Below, one piece after another: positions 19,375 to 29,989 of a stretch of DNA of 64,000 nucleotides. Each line of letters begins with the position of its first letter. Positions within the stretch are counted from its first letter, which is position 1. The stretch lies in assembly GCA_007679095.1 (NCBI GenBank), contig VEFU01000013.1:1-64000 (forward strand), given 5' to 3'. The position numbers and the translations under genes were made by a program. Below the pieces are notes generated by a model, which saw only the letters and a program-made list of their open reading frames with translations, was not told where the DNA came from and ran no database searches. This DNA comes from Paenibacillus bovis. Its GTDB lineage: Bacteria; Bacillota; Bacilli; Bacillales; Bacillaceae_C.

Positions 19375-21153
19375 ATGAAAATTATTGCAAGTACACTGAA
19401 CGCGAAATATATACATACTAACTTAGCAATACGGTACTTAAAAGCATATGCAGCACCTGATTTCGATGTAGAATTAGCCGAATATACTATAAAAGATCCT
19501 ACTTTGAACATAGTTACTGATTTGTTCAATAAAAAGCCGGATGTAATAGGTTTTAGTTGTTATATTTGGAATATCGAAGAAACAATTAAGGTAATTGAAA
19601 TTATCAAAAAGATAACACCAAATGTGAAAATTGTGTTAGGAGGACCCGAAGTCTCCTATGATGTCATTCATTGGTTAAATAGACTACCACAAGTGGATTG
19701 TATTGTTATGGGTGAGGGTGAAGCAACATTTAAAGAGCTTTTAGAACAATTTCATGGAGAAATGAATCTTGAAAATATCCAAGGTATTGCTTATATGAAG
19801 GACGGCAAGCCTATTATTAACACTGTTCGACAAAAAATTGATTTAAGAGAATCTCCTTCTCCTTTCCGCTTTAAGGAAGATATTCCTCATCTCTCCAAAC
19901 GAGTTACATATATAGAAACTAGTCGAGGATGCCCATTTAGTTGTCAGTTTTGTTTATCATCGATTGAAGTTGGTGTTAGATATTTTAACCGTGAAAAGAT
20001 TAAGGAAGATATTCGTTATTTAATGGCCAACGGGGCAAAAACAATTAAATTCGTTGACAGAACATTTAATATTAGTAGAAGCTATGCAATGGAAATGTTT
20101 CAATTCCTTATTGATGAACATCTCCCAGGTACAGTGTTCCAATTCGAAATCACTGGAGATATTATGCGACCAGAGGTTATCGAGTTTTTAAATAATGAAG
20201 CTCCTGCAGGACTATTTCGATTTGAAATTGGGGTTCAATCCACAAATGATTTAACAAATGAACTAGTGAAGCGGAGACAAAACTTCGAGAAATTAAAGAG
20301 AACCGTGACAATGGTGAAAGATGGCGGAAAAATTGCCCAGCATCTCGATTTAATTGCAGGTTTACCAGAAGAGGATTACCAATCATTCCGTAAAACATTT
20401 AACGATGTGTTTGAGCTTGGTCCAGAAGAATTACAGCTTGGCTTCCTAAAAATGTTGCGAGGTACTGGTCTAAGACTATCTGCAAAACAGTATGGATACA
20501 CATATATGGACTATTCACCATATGAGATTCTAGGAAATAATGTCATTGATTTTAATGATATAGTTCGTATTAAGCAAGTAGAGGATGTCCTAGAAAAGTA
20601 CTGGAATGCCCATAGAATGGATCACACTATTCAGTATTTAACTAGCTATTGCTTTGAAACACCATTCGATTTTTTCCAAGAATTTGGAACCTATTGGGAT
20701 AACAAAGCATGGTCTAGAATTGGTCATCAATTAGAAGATTTATTCAAACGCCTAAATCAATTTCTACAAGAAGAAAAAATTCCAAATGCTGAAATTGCAG
20801 CTGGATTAATGAAATACGATTATTTAGTCAACCAACGCTACAAACCAAGAAAAGCATGGTGGATTGATATAATTGAAAGAAATGTAAGGTCTAAAACGTA
20901 TCTAACAATTATCGACGACCCAAAAATTGTTGGCAATGGGTTCATTGATTTAAAATTGAATGAACGTGACCTATATAAGCATACACTAATCGAATCATTC
21001 CCATTTTGTATGAAATCATATCAAGAGCAAGGAATTATCGTACAAAAACCATCCCTAGCGTTAATTTACTTCGAGCCTACTACAGGTGACTCAACAATCT
21101 ATCCAATTGAGTTTGAAATAGAAGTTGAAAAAACAGAGACTGGCACAAAGTAA
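19375..21153 (+). CDS. B12-binding-domain radical SAM protein (DUF4080 type)
   Basis: 592 aa. Residues 1-135 form a cobalamin-binding-like Rossmann domain (PDVIGFSCYIWNIEETIKVI, VLGGPEVSYD, MGEGEATFKEL). The radical SAM cluster motif RGCPFSCQFCLSS (CX3CX2C) is near residue 185, followed by a TIM barrel with FVDRTFN and FRFEIGVQS. The C-terminal 200 residues are the family-specific DUF4080 part. The B12 ligand His motif is absent, so cobalamin binding is uncertain. Reaction unknown. SD AAAGGAG lies before the ATG. Monocistronic. Confidence 0.85.
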   Translation: MKIIASTLNAKYIHTNLAIRYLKAYAAPDFDVELAEYTIKDPTLNIVTDLFNKKPDVIGFSCYIWNIEETIKVIEIIKKITPNVKIVLGGPEVSYDVIHWLNRLPQVDCIVMGEGEATFKELLEQFHGEMNLENIQGIAYMKDGKPIINTVRQKIDLRESPSPFRFKEDIPHLSKRVTYIETSRGCPFSCQFCLSSIEVGVRYFNREKIKEDIRYLMANGAKTIKFVDRTFNISRSYAMEMFQFLIDEHLPGTVFQFEITGDIMRPEVIEFLNNEAPAGLFRFEIGVQSTNDLTNELVKRRQNFEKLKRTVTMVKDGGKIAQHLDLIAGLPEEDYQSFRKTFNDVFELGPEELQLGFLKMLRGTGLRLSAKQYGYTYMDYSPYEILGNNVIDFNDIVRIKQVEDVLEKYWNAHRMDHTIQYLTSYCFETPFDFFQEFGTYWDNKAWSRIGHQLEDLFKRLNQFLQEEKIPNAEIAAGLMKYDYLVNQRYKPRKAWWIDIIERNVRSKTYLTIIDDPKIVGNGFIDLKLNERDLYKHTLIESFPFCMKSYQEQGIIVQKPSLALIYFEPTTGDSTIYPIEFEIEVEKTETGTK

Positions 21154-21165
21154 TATAGATGAAAC

Positions 21166-21207
21166 TAAAAACCGAACTATCAACTCAAGATAGTTCGGTT
21201 TTTTTAT
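21166..21207 (+). terminator. Terminator after the radical SAM gene
   Basis: AACCGAACTATC / GATAGTTCGGTT followed by TTTTTT. The same stem sequence core recurs in the hairpin at 41684-41735. Confidence 0.88.
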
Positions 21208-21256
21208 GATAGGACTGTTTGAATATTGAATACGAAGTGCATTTCCAAAGCGGTAT

Positions 21257-22243
21257 TTATAATAGCTCTTTTCTTAATTGTTCTGGAGACTTAGATGATA
21301 ATAATCCAATAGGTACATCAAATACTGTTTTGGCACCAGCTTGTCCCATTTGATTCATCTTGAAAGCAGCTCTCGCATATGCAACTAAAACACTTGCAGT
21401 ATATTCCGGATTGCTATCAAGTTTTAAGGAATACTCCACAATCTCTTTATTTCCTGCACCTGTTACTCCACTTCGAATGACGAAGCCACCATGCATCATT
21501 TTGGAATGATTATTTTTCAGTTCCTCTTCAGAAATAAAATTTACAACCGTCTCATAATCTGCAAAGTAGTTCGGCATTGTTTTAATTGTTTCTTCAATTT
21601 CACGAAGATCTGCTCCATCTTCAGCAACTACGTAGCACTCTCTTAAGTGCTTTTCCTTTGTTGTCAAAGTTGGATTTTCTCCATTTCTAACTCTATTAAC
21701 TGCTTCTTCTATTGGAATTGTATATTGCACACCAGCTTTTACACCTGGTACTCGGCGAATAGCATCTGAATGACCTTGGCTTAAACCTTTTCCCCAAAAA
21801 GTATACGTTTCTCCTTCAGGAAGAATTGCTTCTCCAAGTAATCTATTCATAGAAAACATTCCGGGATCCCAACCGACGGATATGATACTAGTTTTCCCAG
21901 AATTTGTTGCTACCTTATCTATGGCTGCGAAGTATTCTGGAATTTTTGCATGTGTATCAAAACTATCTATCGTATTAAAAAATTGAGCAAACTCGGGTCC
22001 TTGTTCTGGTAAATCTGTTGCTGAACCACCACAAAGTATCATAACATCAATTTCTGCTTGATAATCTCTTGCTTCAGTAATCGGTAATACCTTAACAGAT
22101 TTATCTTCTACCCCAACACTCTCTGGATCACGACGAGAGAATACAGCTACTAATTGCATATCTTCATTTTGCTTTATAGCAGCTTCTACACCTCGCCCTA
22201 AATTTCCGTATCCAGTGATACCAATTCTAATCTTCTTTTCCAT
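21257..22243 (-). CDS. ddh: meso-Diaminopimelate D-dehydrogenase
   Basis: 328 aa, the family length. The NADPH fold has GITGYGNLGRGVE. Substrate and dimer segments DVMILCGGSATDLPEQGPE, SVGWDPGMFSMNRLL and WGKGLSQGHSDAIRRV are the hallmarks of Ddh. The enzyme makes meso-diaminopimelate for lysine and peptidoglycan in one step from tetrahydrodipicolinate. It is absent from B. subtilis, which uses the acetylase branch, so this is a lineage marker. Single gene with AGGAGGGG upstream. Confidence 0.93.
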   Translation of the reverse strand: MEKKIRIGITGYGNLGRGVEAAIKQNEDMQLVAVFSRRDPESVGVEDKSVKVLPITEARDYQAEIDVMILCGGSATDLPEQGPEFAQFFNTIDSFDTHAKIPEYFAAIDKVATNSGKTSIISVGWDPGMFSMNRLLGEAILPEGETYTFWGKGLSQGHSDAIRRVPGVKAGVQYTIPIEEAVNRVRNGENPTLTTKEKHLRECYVVAEDGADLREIEETIKTMPNYFADYETVVNFISEEELKNNHSKMMHGGFVIRSGVTGAGNKEIVEYSLKLDSNPEYTASVLVAYARAAFKMNQMGQAGAKTVFDVPIGLLSSKSPEQLRKELL

Positions 22244-22322
22244 ATTATCCCCTCCTGTTGCAGAATAAAATATTACGTAAAATTTTATTATTTGTCAAAT
22301 TACTAAAAAGTCTAATTTTAAT

Positions 22323-23672
22323 TTAACCGATAATCACTCTCTCTTTTGGATAGTGGAAATCTGGTCGCTTTTCATTATCTGACATCGACAATAAAAAGGA
22401 TAAAATACCAATTCTTCCAATGAACATTAATACAATTAAGACCAATTTTCCGAAAACTGTTAAGGAAGAGGTAATTCCCATGGAAGCTCCACATGTTCCA
22501 AACGCAGAAGCGACTTCAAATATGATAGAAATTAAACTTGCGTCCTCTGTTATCGATAAAATTAAGATAGATCCTCCTGCTAATATTACCGCTAATAACA
22601 AAACAACAAGAGATTTTAAAAGGTCGTCTTCATGTATTTCTCGTTGAAACACTTTTATTGATTTATGTCCACGTGCAAAATGAATTAAAAACAAAATATT
22701 TAATGCAAATGTTGTTGTTCTGATTCCTCCTCCTACAGAACTTGGAGAAGCACCAATAAACATTAATAGCGACATGAACAATATAGTTGGTGTAGATAAA
22801 TCATTCACATTTAAGGTCAATAACCCGGCACTTCTCATCGTTGTTGATTGAAATAGCGCATAGAAAAAAGATTCATGCCATGACTTACCAACAAAGAAAT
22901 GATTATATTCTAACAATACAATAAACAGAGTACCGATTATTAAAAGCAGAAAATATGTAGTTGTCGTAATCTTCGTAAACAAACTGAAACGAAATCTTAA
23001 TTTGTTATCCTTATGAAGGATAAAATTTTTCACTTCAATCCATACTGGAAAACCGATTGCCCCTAGTACAATTAAAATAATAGTTATAAATTGAACAAAA
23101 TAATCTTTAGCAAATGGTAATAATGATTCTCCACTTATATCAAAACCTGCATTTGTAGTTGCACTAACGGAAGCGAATAAACCTTGTAAAAATGCTTCTT
23201 GCCATGTTGGAAAGTATTTTAAATAATATGTACCAAGTATGATTGCACCAACTAATTGAATGATTAAAATTAAATACAATATTTGTTTTAATAAAGAAAC
23301 TAGTCCAGACATATTAATTTGATTCTGATCGGTTTTTATTAATTGCCTTTGTTTCAATCCAATTTTCTTTCCGAGAATTAACCAGAAAAATGTACTGATT
23401 GTCATAATTCCTATTCCACCGATTTGTAAAACCAACATTAACAAAAATAGCCCTGTTGTACTAAATGTTTCTGAGACATTAATTGTTGTAAGACCAGTTA
23501 CACTAACAGCACTAGCTGCGGTAAAAATTGCATCCATAAAAGTCCAATCTACATTTTCATTCCTGGCAAAGGGCAAACTTAAAATACATGCAGAGAAAGC
23601 TACCGTTAAAAAATAATATGAAACAAGAATTCTAAATGGAGTAAACTTTGTGAAACGCCTTTTTGCCTTCAT
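22323..23672 (-). CDS. ktrD: Ktr potassium uptake channel subunit KtrD/KtrB
   Basis: 449 aa, the length of B. subtilis KtrD. Four M1-P-M2 repeats are visible, each with its filter Gly: VSVTGLTT, ATTNAGFD, TMRSAGLL and FGTCGASMG. Translocates K+ (Na+-coupled) across the membrane and normally works with a KtrC/KtrA RCK ring, not encoded next to it. Lies beside the spore protein gene and the ykrP-like gene as in B. subtilis. Confidence 0.92.
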   Translation of the reverse strand: MKAKRRFTKFTPFRILVSYYFLTVAFSACILSLPFARNENVDWTFMDAIFTAASAVSVTGLTTINVSETFSTTGLFLLMLVLQIGGIGIMTISTFFWLILGKKIGLKQRQLIKTDQNQINMSGLVSLLKQILYLILIIQLVGAIILGTYYLKYFPTWQEAFLQGLFASVSATTNAGFDISGESLLPFAKDYFVQFITIILIVLGAIGFPVWIEVKNFILHKDNKLRFRFSLFTKITTTTYFLLLIIGTLFIVLLEYNHFFVGKSWHESFFYALFQSTTMRSAGLLTLNVNDLSTPTILFMSLLMFIGASPSSVGGGIRTTTFALNILFLIHFARGHKSIKVFQREIHEDDLLKSLVVLLLAVILAGGSILILSITEDASLISIIFEVASAFGTCGASMGITSSLTVFGKLVLIVLMFIGRIGILSFLLSMSDNEKRPDFHYPKERVIIG

Positions 23673-23842
23673 AATAATACTATCTCCCTAAATTTATTAA
23701 CCATGACTATATACTAAAGAAAAATGTATGTGATTAAAAGTTTTTTTTAATATTGAATGCTTTCTTTTACCAGTAATGGTTTTGGTCACAGCGTACATAC
23801 TATTATTACAGCTTGTTAATAAAGTATTAGGAGGAAAATTAT

Positions 23843-24034
23843 ATGGCTAGACAAAGTAATAAATTGCTCGTTCCTGGAATTGAACAATACATGGACCAAG
23901 TGAAATATGAAATTGCCCAAGAATTCGGAGTAACTCTTGGATCTGATACAGTATCTCGTGCAAATGGATCAGTTGGTGGAGAAATTACTAAAAGATTAGT
24001 TCAACAAGCTCAAGCTCAATTAAAAGGTCAATAA
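23843..24034 (+). CDS. Alpha/beta-type small acid-soluble spore protein (SspD-like)
   Basis: 63 aa. It has [20 protein letters not shown], the GPR protease site [10 protein letters not shown], then [20 protein letters not shown], the two conserved DNA-binding blocks. Coats and protects spore DNA. Strong SD AGGAGGAAAA. A CATACTA at 23796-23802 fits the sigma-G -10 box; no convincing -35 was found. Confidence 0.95.
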   Translation: MARQSNKLLVPGIEQYMDQVKYEIAQEFGVTLGSDTVSRANGSVGGEITKRLVQQAQAQLKGQ

Positions 24035-24035
24035 T

Positions 24036-24080
24036 AAAGAAGGAGCCTATTCCTTTATGGAAAAGCTCCTTCTTTCTTTA
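24036..24080. terminator. Bidirectional terminator sspD-like / terC
   Basis: AAAGAAGGAGC / GCTCCTTCTTT between convergent genes. Confidence 0.8.
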
Positions 24081-24875
24081 ATCTTTATTTAATACTGCAT
24101 TAGAAACATATTCTTCTGTATGCAGTTGACTTCCCTTCTTTTTCGAAATCAGATATCCACCTACTGCAATTGCAATTAAAACTACCCAGAAGATTGTTTT
24201 CCAAGCTGCTGATTCCGGAAAATGTTCATCTAAGATTGATACATTTGGATGAGCTAAAGTGAAAACAGTTAGCTTAACCCCAACCCAACCGACAATTAAA
24301 AATGCTGCAGATTCTAATGTAGGATATTTTGCCAACAACTTAACAAAAGATGTTGCTGCGAAACGCATAATGATAACTCCGATTAAACCACCAAGTAGCA
24401 TTACTGTAAACTGTCCACCGTCGATACCACCAACTTCAAACCATCCTGTTGGTTTTAATGTTACCGCTAAAGCTACTGCAGCTAACATAGAATCAATTGC
24501 AAAGGCAATATCCGCTACTTCTACTTTAAGTACTGTTACCCAGAAAGAACTCCCTTTTCTTTCTTTCGTTTCTGAATCTCCTTCTGCAGGTTTCCGCTTT
24601 TTCATAAAGTGGTGAGCTGCTAGGAATATTAAGTATGCCGCTCCAAGCGCTTGAATTTGCCAAACATTGACAAGAAAAGAAATTAAAAATAATGCAGCAA
24701 ACCGGAATATGAAAGCACCGAACAATCCATAAAATAAGGCCTTTTTCTGCTTATCTGGTGGTAAATGCTTCACCATTACAGCCATAACAACGGCATTATC
24801 AGCTGCTAAAATTCCTTCTAACCCTACTAAGACAAGTAGGACCCATCCATATTCTAATAACATCGACATTTCCAA
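24078..24875 (-). CDS. TerC-family integral membrane protein (YkoY-like)
   Basis: 265 aa with about seven helices. The TerC acidic motifs are LAADNAVVMAVM in the second helix and VADIAFAIDSMLAAVAL in the fifth. Members export Mn2+ and help metallate secreted enzymes (MeeY/YkoY in B. subtilis). Start is TTG at 24875, 7 bases from GAGGGGG; the next ATG would be 13 bases away. Controlled by the upstream yybP-ykoY riboswitch, which strongly supports the Mn2+ role. Confidence 0.92.
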   Translation of the reverse strand: MEMSMLLEYGWVLLVLVGLEGILAADNAVVMAVMVKHLPPDKQKKALFYGLFGAFIFRFAALFLISFLVNVWQIQALGAAYLIFLAAHHFMKKRKPAEGDSETKERKGSSFWVTVLKVEVADIAFAIDSMLAAVALAVTLKPTGWFEVGGIDGGQFTVMLLGGLIGVIIMRFAATSFVKLLAKYPTLESAAFLIVGWVGVKLTVFTLAHPNVSILDEHFPESAAWKTIFWVVLIAIAVGGYLISKKKGSQLHTEEYVSNAVLNKD

Positions 24876-24923
24876 AAAAATTCCCCCTCTGTTTTACATT
24901 TCATACGGCAGAATTTTTTTGAA

Positions 24924-24960
24924 AAACAAAAAGACCTCTGCCGTACAAGGCAAAGGTCTT
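24924..24960 (-). terminator. Terminator hairpin of the yybP-ykoY riboswitch
   Basis: Minus strand AAGACCTTTGCC / GGCAGAGGTCTT then TTTTGTTTT. Its 5' arm overlaps the aptamer end (AGCAAGACCTTTGCC), so Mn2+ binding would expose or hide it. Confidence 0.9.
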
Positions 24961-25072
24961 GCTAGACATTTTTAAATGCCAACAAAGCCGGTGAATTACT
25001 TCACGAAATGACGACTTTGTTTCAGGTGAATCTATATTCACCTAACGCTACTCCCCTTTGACTGAAAGTCAA
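24950..25072 (-). promoter_or_regulatory. yybP-ykoY manganese riboswitch
   Basis: Read on the minus strand: CAAAGGGGAGTAGCG at the 5' side, an internal arm with CTTTGTTGGC, and the 3' signature TGTCTAGCAAGACCTTTGCC. These are the conserved blocks of the class that senses Mn2+. It is upstream of a TerC-type exporter gene, its most common target. Confidence 0.93.
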
Positions 25073-25090
25073 ATGTATTAATTTATAATT

Positions 25091-25119
25091 ATTATAATAG
25101 ATTCATAGTGGGCATGCAA
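25091..25119 (-). promoter_or_regulatory. Promoter of the terC riboswitch transcript
   Basis: TTGCAT (25119-25114), 17 bases, TATAAT (25096-25091) on the minus strand, 20 bases before the aptamer. Confidence 0.8.
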
Positions 25120-25141
25120 CTTTTTTTAACACTCGCATATA

Positions 25142-28100
25142 TTAATTATTTACATTGTCGCTCCAACGTACTTTTTTTCGGTTCATTTTCCTTGTTTCTT
25201 TATCAAAGAGACTATACACAATAGGTATGATGAATAAAGTTAAAAAAGTACTACTAATTAATCCACCTATTACGGCAATTGCCATCGGCTGGTTCATTTC
25301 TGTACCTTCACCAATACCTAAGGATAAAGGAATCAAACCAAGAATTGTCGTAAGTGCCGTCATAAGAATTGGACGCGTTCTCACTTTTACAGATTCAATA
25401 ATTGCCTCATAACTAGCTAATCCTTGTTCCTTTCGCTTGTTTATATAATCCACAAGCACGATTGCATTATTAACTACAATCCCAGCTAGCACGATAATGC
25501 CAATGAACACTGGTACACTAAGTTTTGTCTGTGTTATGAATAGTGCTACTCCAACCCCAATAGCAATTAGCGGAATAGTAAACATAATAACAAAGGGATA
25601 TTTAAATGATTCAAATTGAGCTGCCATCACAATGTAGATGAAGATGATGGCCAATACAAGTGCCAAGATCATATCATTTATGGAATCATCTAACATTTCT
25701 ATTTCACCGCTATATGTTATTTCCATACTATCTGGTAGCTTGAGCTGGTCAAATTCTTTCTCTATCAGTTCTCTCATCGCACCTAAATCAATTTGATTAT
25801 CATAAATTAATGTAAATTGAATGGAATCTTGTTGGTTAATCCTTTGTATATTTAATGGTCCATTTCCAATTTCAATATCACTAATGTCTCCTAATTCAAT
25901 ATAATTCCGATCAGGCTTTCTTATTAAAAGTGTAGCTAATTTGTCTATTTCCCTAGTAACAGCTTCATCATATTGCACGATAACGTCTAACACGTCTGAT
26001 TCGTCTGTCATAATTTGAGAAGCATGTACACCTCTTGTAACATCATTAACAACCATCGCAATCTGCGCAGGATTTAATCCTGCTTCCATCGCTTTTTCAC
26101 GATTGATCTTAATTTTTATTTCCTCTACGCTATCCTCTGTATTCGTATTAATATCTGTTACATGATCCAAATTGCTCAGGGAAAACATTATTTTTTCACT
26201 ATATTCATCTAACAATGATTTATTTGTATCTTTTATATAAAATGTTAATGTTTGTGGTTCCAGACCTGAAGATGTTGGGATATTGAAATCAAGGTTTACA
26301 TTTGTATTTATATCATGTACCGCCTTTTCTATTCGTGGTTGAATTTCATCTACAAACTCAAACAAGGATACTTCTCTTTTATCAAGCGGTTTTAATTTAA
26401 TATACATTTCTGCAGTATTAGCCTTCCCTACACCTTGAAAACTTGATTCTTGTGTTGAACCAACTAAACTAACGTAAGTATCTACAATTACCTCGGATTT
26501 TAATTGTTCCTCCATTATATTGATTACTTTTTCTGTTTCTGTTATTGCAGCACCATTTTCTAGCTGTACACGAATACTAAAGAAGCCTTCATCTGTTGGA
26601 GGTAGGAATTGTACACCAACTGCACGTACACCATACATTCCTCCAACAAATAATAAAATCGCACTTACTAGCACAATAATGCGGTGTTTTAAAGACCAAC
26701 GTAATGATCGTTCAAAGAAATTCATTTTTGCCCTTCTTCTAGAAACTTTATAATTTCCCCTTGTTTTTTTTATAAAGCGACTAGCTAACATAGGAATTAC
26801 TGTTAGGGCTACAAATAACGATGCAAATAAACTAAAGGAAATAGTTAAGGCAAACTCTTTAAATAATTCACCTAACAATCCACTAATAAATACAACAGGT
26901 AAAAAAACAGCCACAGTTGTAAGTGTAGATGCTGTAATGGCTCCTGCAACTTCTTTCGTACCAACATGAGCAGCCTCTTTACTATTCTTACCTAATGAGA
27001 GATGGCGATTGATATTTTCTATTACGACGATGGCATTATCAACAAGCATCCCAATGCCAAGAGCTAATGCACCAAGTGTCATAATATTAAGAGCAAAATT
27101 AGCAAAGAACATTAAAACGAATGTCACTATGACGGAATAAGGAATAGCTATACCGACAATAAGAGGACTTTTCACATTTCGCAAAAACAGAAACAAGATA
27201 AGCATAGCAAAGACTCCTCCAAAAAGGAGAGATGTAGATATATTACTTATTGCAATTTGAATATAGTCTCCTTGATCAAATAATACATCAGCTTTAATAT
27301 CCTTAAATTGATCCTGTTCTAATAAACGCTCCAACTCTTGTTGAAATTCTTTTGAAACTTCAGCGGTATTCGCATCTGTTTCTTGTAGGACGCTCAATAA
27401 AAGCGCAGGATTATCATTTGTTCGAGTGCTAGTATATTGTTCCTGTTCTTGTTGTTTAATTGTAGCTACATCACTTAATAACACCTTATGTCCTGTCACT
27501 GGATTAATCGTAACAGGTAGATCTGCAATTTCTTCAACTGAATGTAATGCACTAACAATACGTGTTGTTAGTTGCTTTCCATCTGTTAACACTGTTTCAC
27601 CAGGCAGTGAAATATTATTTGCTTGGATTATCGATACGATATCAGATTGTGAAAGCCCTTGTTGCTTTAATGCTTCTTGATCAATAATGACCATTATTTC
27701 TTCTACAAATTTACCGTTTACATTAATACTTGCAACACCATCTACCTTAGATAATTGTGTAATTAGTGTATCTGATATCTTATGTAAGTTTTGTTTGTCA
27801 ACATTTTCTGTACTTAAAGATAATTGAATGATAGGAAACTGGGATGGATCAAACTTTAAAAAACTCGGCTGTGTAGCATCACTAGGTAAAGGAGTTTGAT
27901 GAATTCTTTGTTGGACATCATTCTGAATATCATCTATGGATGTAGACCATGAAAATTCTAATAAAATAAAATTAGATCCTTCTTGTGATATGGAGTGAAT
28001 GTTCTTGATACCTGGTAGTGTTGCTAAACTTGCCTCAAGCGGCTTCGTTAATTTTTCGAGCACTTCATCAGGACTGGCACCTGGATATGTAGCTACCACG

Positions 28101-28237
28101 ACACCAACTGGAGGTTTTATTTCAGGTATTAGTTTCAATGGTAATTTAAATAAGGAAACACCCCCTAGGATGATTACTAAAACCATTGTTACAATTGTAA
28201 ATACCGGACGCCTAATAGAAAATTTACTTAAGTCCAA
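25142..28237 (-). CDS. RND-family efflux pump, SwrC (YerP)-like
   Basis: 1031 aa, with twelve helices in the AcrB layout: one N-terminal helix, a large porter loop (about 30-330), five helices, helix 7, a second loop, and five C-terminal helices. The proton relay region is LGIGMLVDNAIVVIENINRH, and GSTQESSFQGVG lies in the second loop. In B. subtilis SwrC exports surfactin and confers resistance to it. No membrane-fusion partner gene is adjacent, as expected for Gram-positive RND pumps. Start is TTG 28237 with GAAAGGAG 10 bases upstream; no closer ATG. Confidence 0.88.
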   Translation of the reverse strand: MDLSKFSIRRPVFTIVTMVLVIILGGVSLFKLPLKLIPEIKPPVGVVVATYPGASPDEVLEKLTKPLEASLATLPGIKNIHSISQEGSNFILLEFSWSTSIDDIQNDVQQRIHQTPLPSDATQPSFLKFDPSQFPIIQLSLSTENVDKQNLHKISDTLITQLSKVDGVASINVNGKFVEEIMVIIDQEALKQQGLSQSDIVSIIQANNISLPGETVLTDGKQLTTRIVSALHSVEEIADLPVTINPVTGHKVLLSDVATIKQQEQEQYTSTRTNDNPALLLSVLQETDANTAEVSKEFQQELERLLEQDQFKDIKADVLFDQGDYIQIAISNISTSLLFGGVFAMLILFLFLRNVKSPLIVGIAIPYSVIVTFVLMFFANFALNIMTLGALALGIGMLVDNAIVVIENINRHLSLGKNSKEAAHVGTKEVAGAITASTLTTVAVFLPVVFISGLLGELFKEFALTISFSLFASLFVALTVIPMLASRFIKKTRGNYKVSRRRAKMNFFERSLRWSLKHRIIVLVSAILLFVGGMYGVRAVGVQFLPPTDEGFFSIRVQLENGAAITETEKVINIMEEQLKSEVIVDTYVSLVGSTQESSFQGVGKANTAEMYIKLKPLDKREVSLFEFVDEIQPRIEKAVHDINTNVNLDFNIPTSSGLEPQTLTFYIKDTNKSLLDEYSEKIMFSLSNLDHVTDINTNTEDSVEEIKIKINREKAMEAGLNPAQIAMVVNDVTRGVHASQIMTDESDVLDVIVQYDEAVTREIDKLATLLIRKPDRNYIELGDISDIEIGNGPLNIQRINQQDSIQFTLIYDNQIDLGAMRELIEKEFDQLKLPDSMEITYSGEIEMLDDSINDMILALVLAIIFIYIVMAAQFESFKYPFVIMFTIPLIAIGVGVALFITQTKLSVPVFIGIIVLAGIVVNNAIVLVDYINKRKEQGLASYEAIIESVKVRTRPILMTALTTILGLIPLSLGIGEGTEMNQPMAIAVIGGLISSTFLTLFIIPIVYSLFDKETRKMNRKKVRWSDNVNN

Positions 28238-28296
28238 AGAATGATTACTCCTTTCATCGTATCAAGTACTACCATAAAATTAGTATATCAATTAGA

Positions 28297-28328
28297 ATGC
28301 CTCTTTCACATACTAGCAAAAGAGGCAT
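28297..28328 (-). terminator. Hairpin after prfC
   Basis: ATGCCTCTTT / AAAGAGGCAT lies 12 bases past the prfC stop; T-run weak on the minus strand. Confidence 0.5.
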
Positions 28329-28339
28329 CTTTATTTATA

Positions 28340-29920
28340 TTATTGATGTTCATCCATTGGATTAGTCAAAATTATTTCTGGATTTTTATCTTGAAACCAT
28401 CTAAGAGCAAACTCATTCTCAAATAAGAATAATGGCTTATCATATCGATCTTTTACAAGTAAACTTCTTTGACTTGATAGGTTCTCATCAAATTTTTCGT
28501 TTTCTATCCATCTTGCTATCTTAGAGCCAATTGATTCCATAATAACATCTGAATTATATTCATTTTTCATTCGATGTTGAAATACTTCGAACTGAAGCTG
28601 ACCAACAGCCCCTAAAATATAATCTTCCGTTCTATATGTTTTGTATAATTGGATCGCACCTTCCTGTACAAGTTGCTGCACGCCTTTATGAAAACTTTTT
28701 TGTTTCATCACATTTTTAGCAGTTACTCTTACAAACAATTCTGGAGTAAATTGAGGGAGTTTTTCATACTTAACATTCATCTTACCTTCAAAGATTGTGT
28801 CTCCAATTTGGTATGTTCCTGTATCATATAATCCTATAATATCTCCACTTACAGCAGAATTCACAGTACTTCTATCATCCGCAACAAACTGAGTTGATTG
28901 GGATAGTTTTATTTGCTTTCCCGTTCTTGCAAGAGTTATGTTCATACCTCTTTCAAATTGTCCTGAACAAATACGCACGAATGCAATTCTATCACGATGG
29001 GCAGGATTCATATTTGCTTGAATTTTAAAGATGAAGCCCGAAAAACCTTCAGAAGCAGGATCAATGATGCCTTCATTTGCAACACGCGGTTGTGGAGCTG
29101 GCGCAAATTGCAAGTAAGTTTCAAGAAAGGTTTGAACACCAAAATTGGTTAAAGCACTACCAAAGAATACAGGTGATAGAGTCCCATTATTAATTTTCTC
29201 TACAGAAAATTCATTTCCTGCTTCATCAAGAAGCATTATTTCTTCTAATGCTTGCGTATATAGAGATGTTTCTTTAATTTTGTGATCTCCAATCACTTCT
29301 CCATTTTCATCTAGTGCTAAATATCTTTCCTCTTCATTTACACGGAATTGCTCTATTCGTTTATTATGACGATCATATATTCCGTAAAATTCTTTTCCCA
29401 TTCCGATTGGCCAATTCATTGGATATGATTCAATCCCTAATACTTCTTCTAATTCAGCTAACAATTCTAGTGGTGGTCGACCTTGACGATCAAGCTTATT
29501 AATAAAAGTGAAAATTGGAATTCCACGCATCCTGCAAACCTTAAATAACTTCAATGTTTGCTCCTCAATCCCTTTTGCGGAGTCGATTATCATCACCGCA
29601 CTATCTACTGCCATTAATGTTCTATACGTATCTTCACTAAAATCTTGGTGCCCAGGGGTATCAAGTATATTTATACGAAATCCATCGTAATCAAATTGCA
29701 TCACTGATGAAGTTACAGATATACCACGTTGTTTCTCAATTTCCATCCAGTCAGATGTTGCAAATTTACCGGATTTTTTCCCTTTTACGGTTCCGGTATC
29801 ACGGATTGCGCCACCAAAATAAAGTAGTTTTTCCGTCATTGTTGTTTTACCGGCATCCGGATGAGAAATTATCGCAAAAGTTTTTCTTGACTCTACTTCT
29901 GCTTTCAATGTTTTTGCCAT
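28340..29920 (-). CDS. prfC: Peptide chain release factor 3 (RF3)
   Basis: 526 aa GTPase that recycles RF1/RF2 after termination. Motifs: G1 [36 protein letters not shown] (switch I), G3 [18 protein letters not shown]4 INKLDR. The C-terminal domain has the RF3-specific [17 protein letters not shown]. Start ATG 29920 is 9 bases after GGAAGG; the ATG at 29926 is too close to the SD. B. subtilis has no RF3, so its presence distinguishes this lineage. Confidence 0.94.
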   Translation of the reverse strand: MAKTLKAEVESRKTFAIISHPDAGKTTMTEKLLYFGGAIRDTGTVKGKKSGKFATSDWMEIEKQRGISVTSSVMQFDYDGFRINILDTPGHQDFSEDTYRTLMAVDSAVMIIDSAKGIEEQTLKLFKVCRMRGIPIFTFINKLDRQGRPPLELLAELEEVLGIESYPMNWPIGMGKEFYGIYDRHNKRIEQFRVNEEERYLALDENGEVIGDHKIKETSLYTQALEEIMLLDEAGNEFSVEKINNGTLSPVFFGSALTNFGVQTFLETYLQFAPAPQPRVANEGIIDPASEGFSGFIFKIQANMNPAHRDRIAFVRICSGQFERGMNITLARTGKQIKLSQSTQFVADDRSTVNSAVSGDIIGLYDTGTYQIGDTIFEGKMNVKYEKLPQFTPELFVRVTAKNVMKQKSFHKGVQQLVQEGAIQLYKTYRTEDYILGAVGQLQFEVFQHRMKNEYNSDVIMESIGSKIARWIENEKFDENLSSQRSLLVKDRYDKPLFLFENEFALRWFQDKNPEIILTNPMDEHQ

Positions 29921-29989
29921 ATACATATTCCTTCCGTTTATAAGTCTTTTCCTATCATAATTCCTCCACTATTGAAATTCAATCATTAA

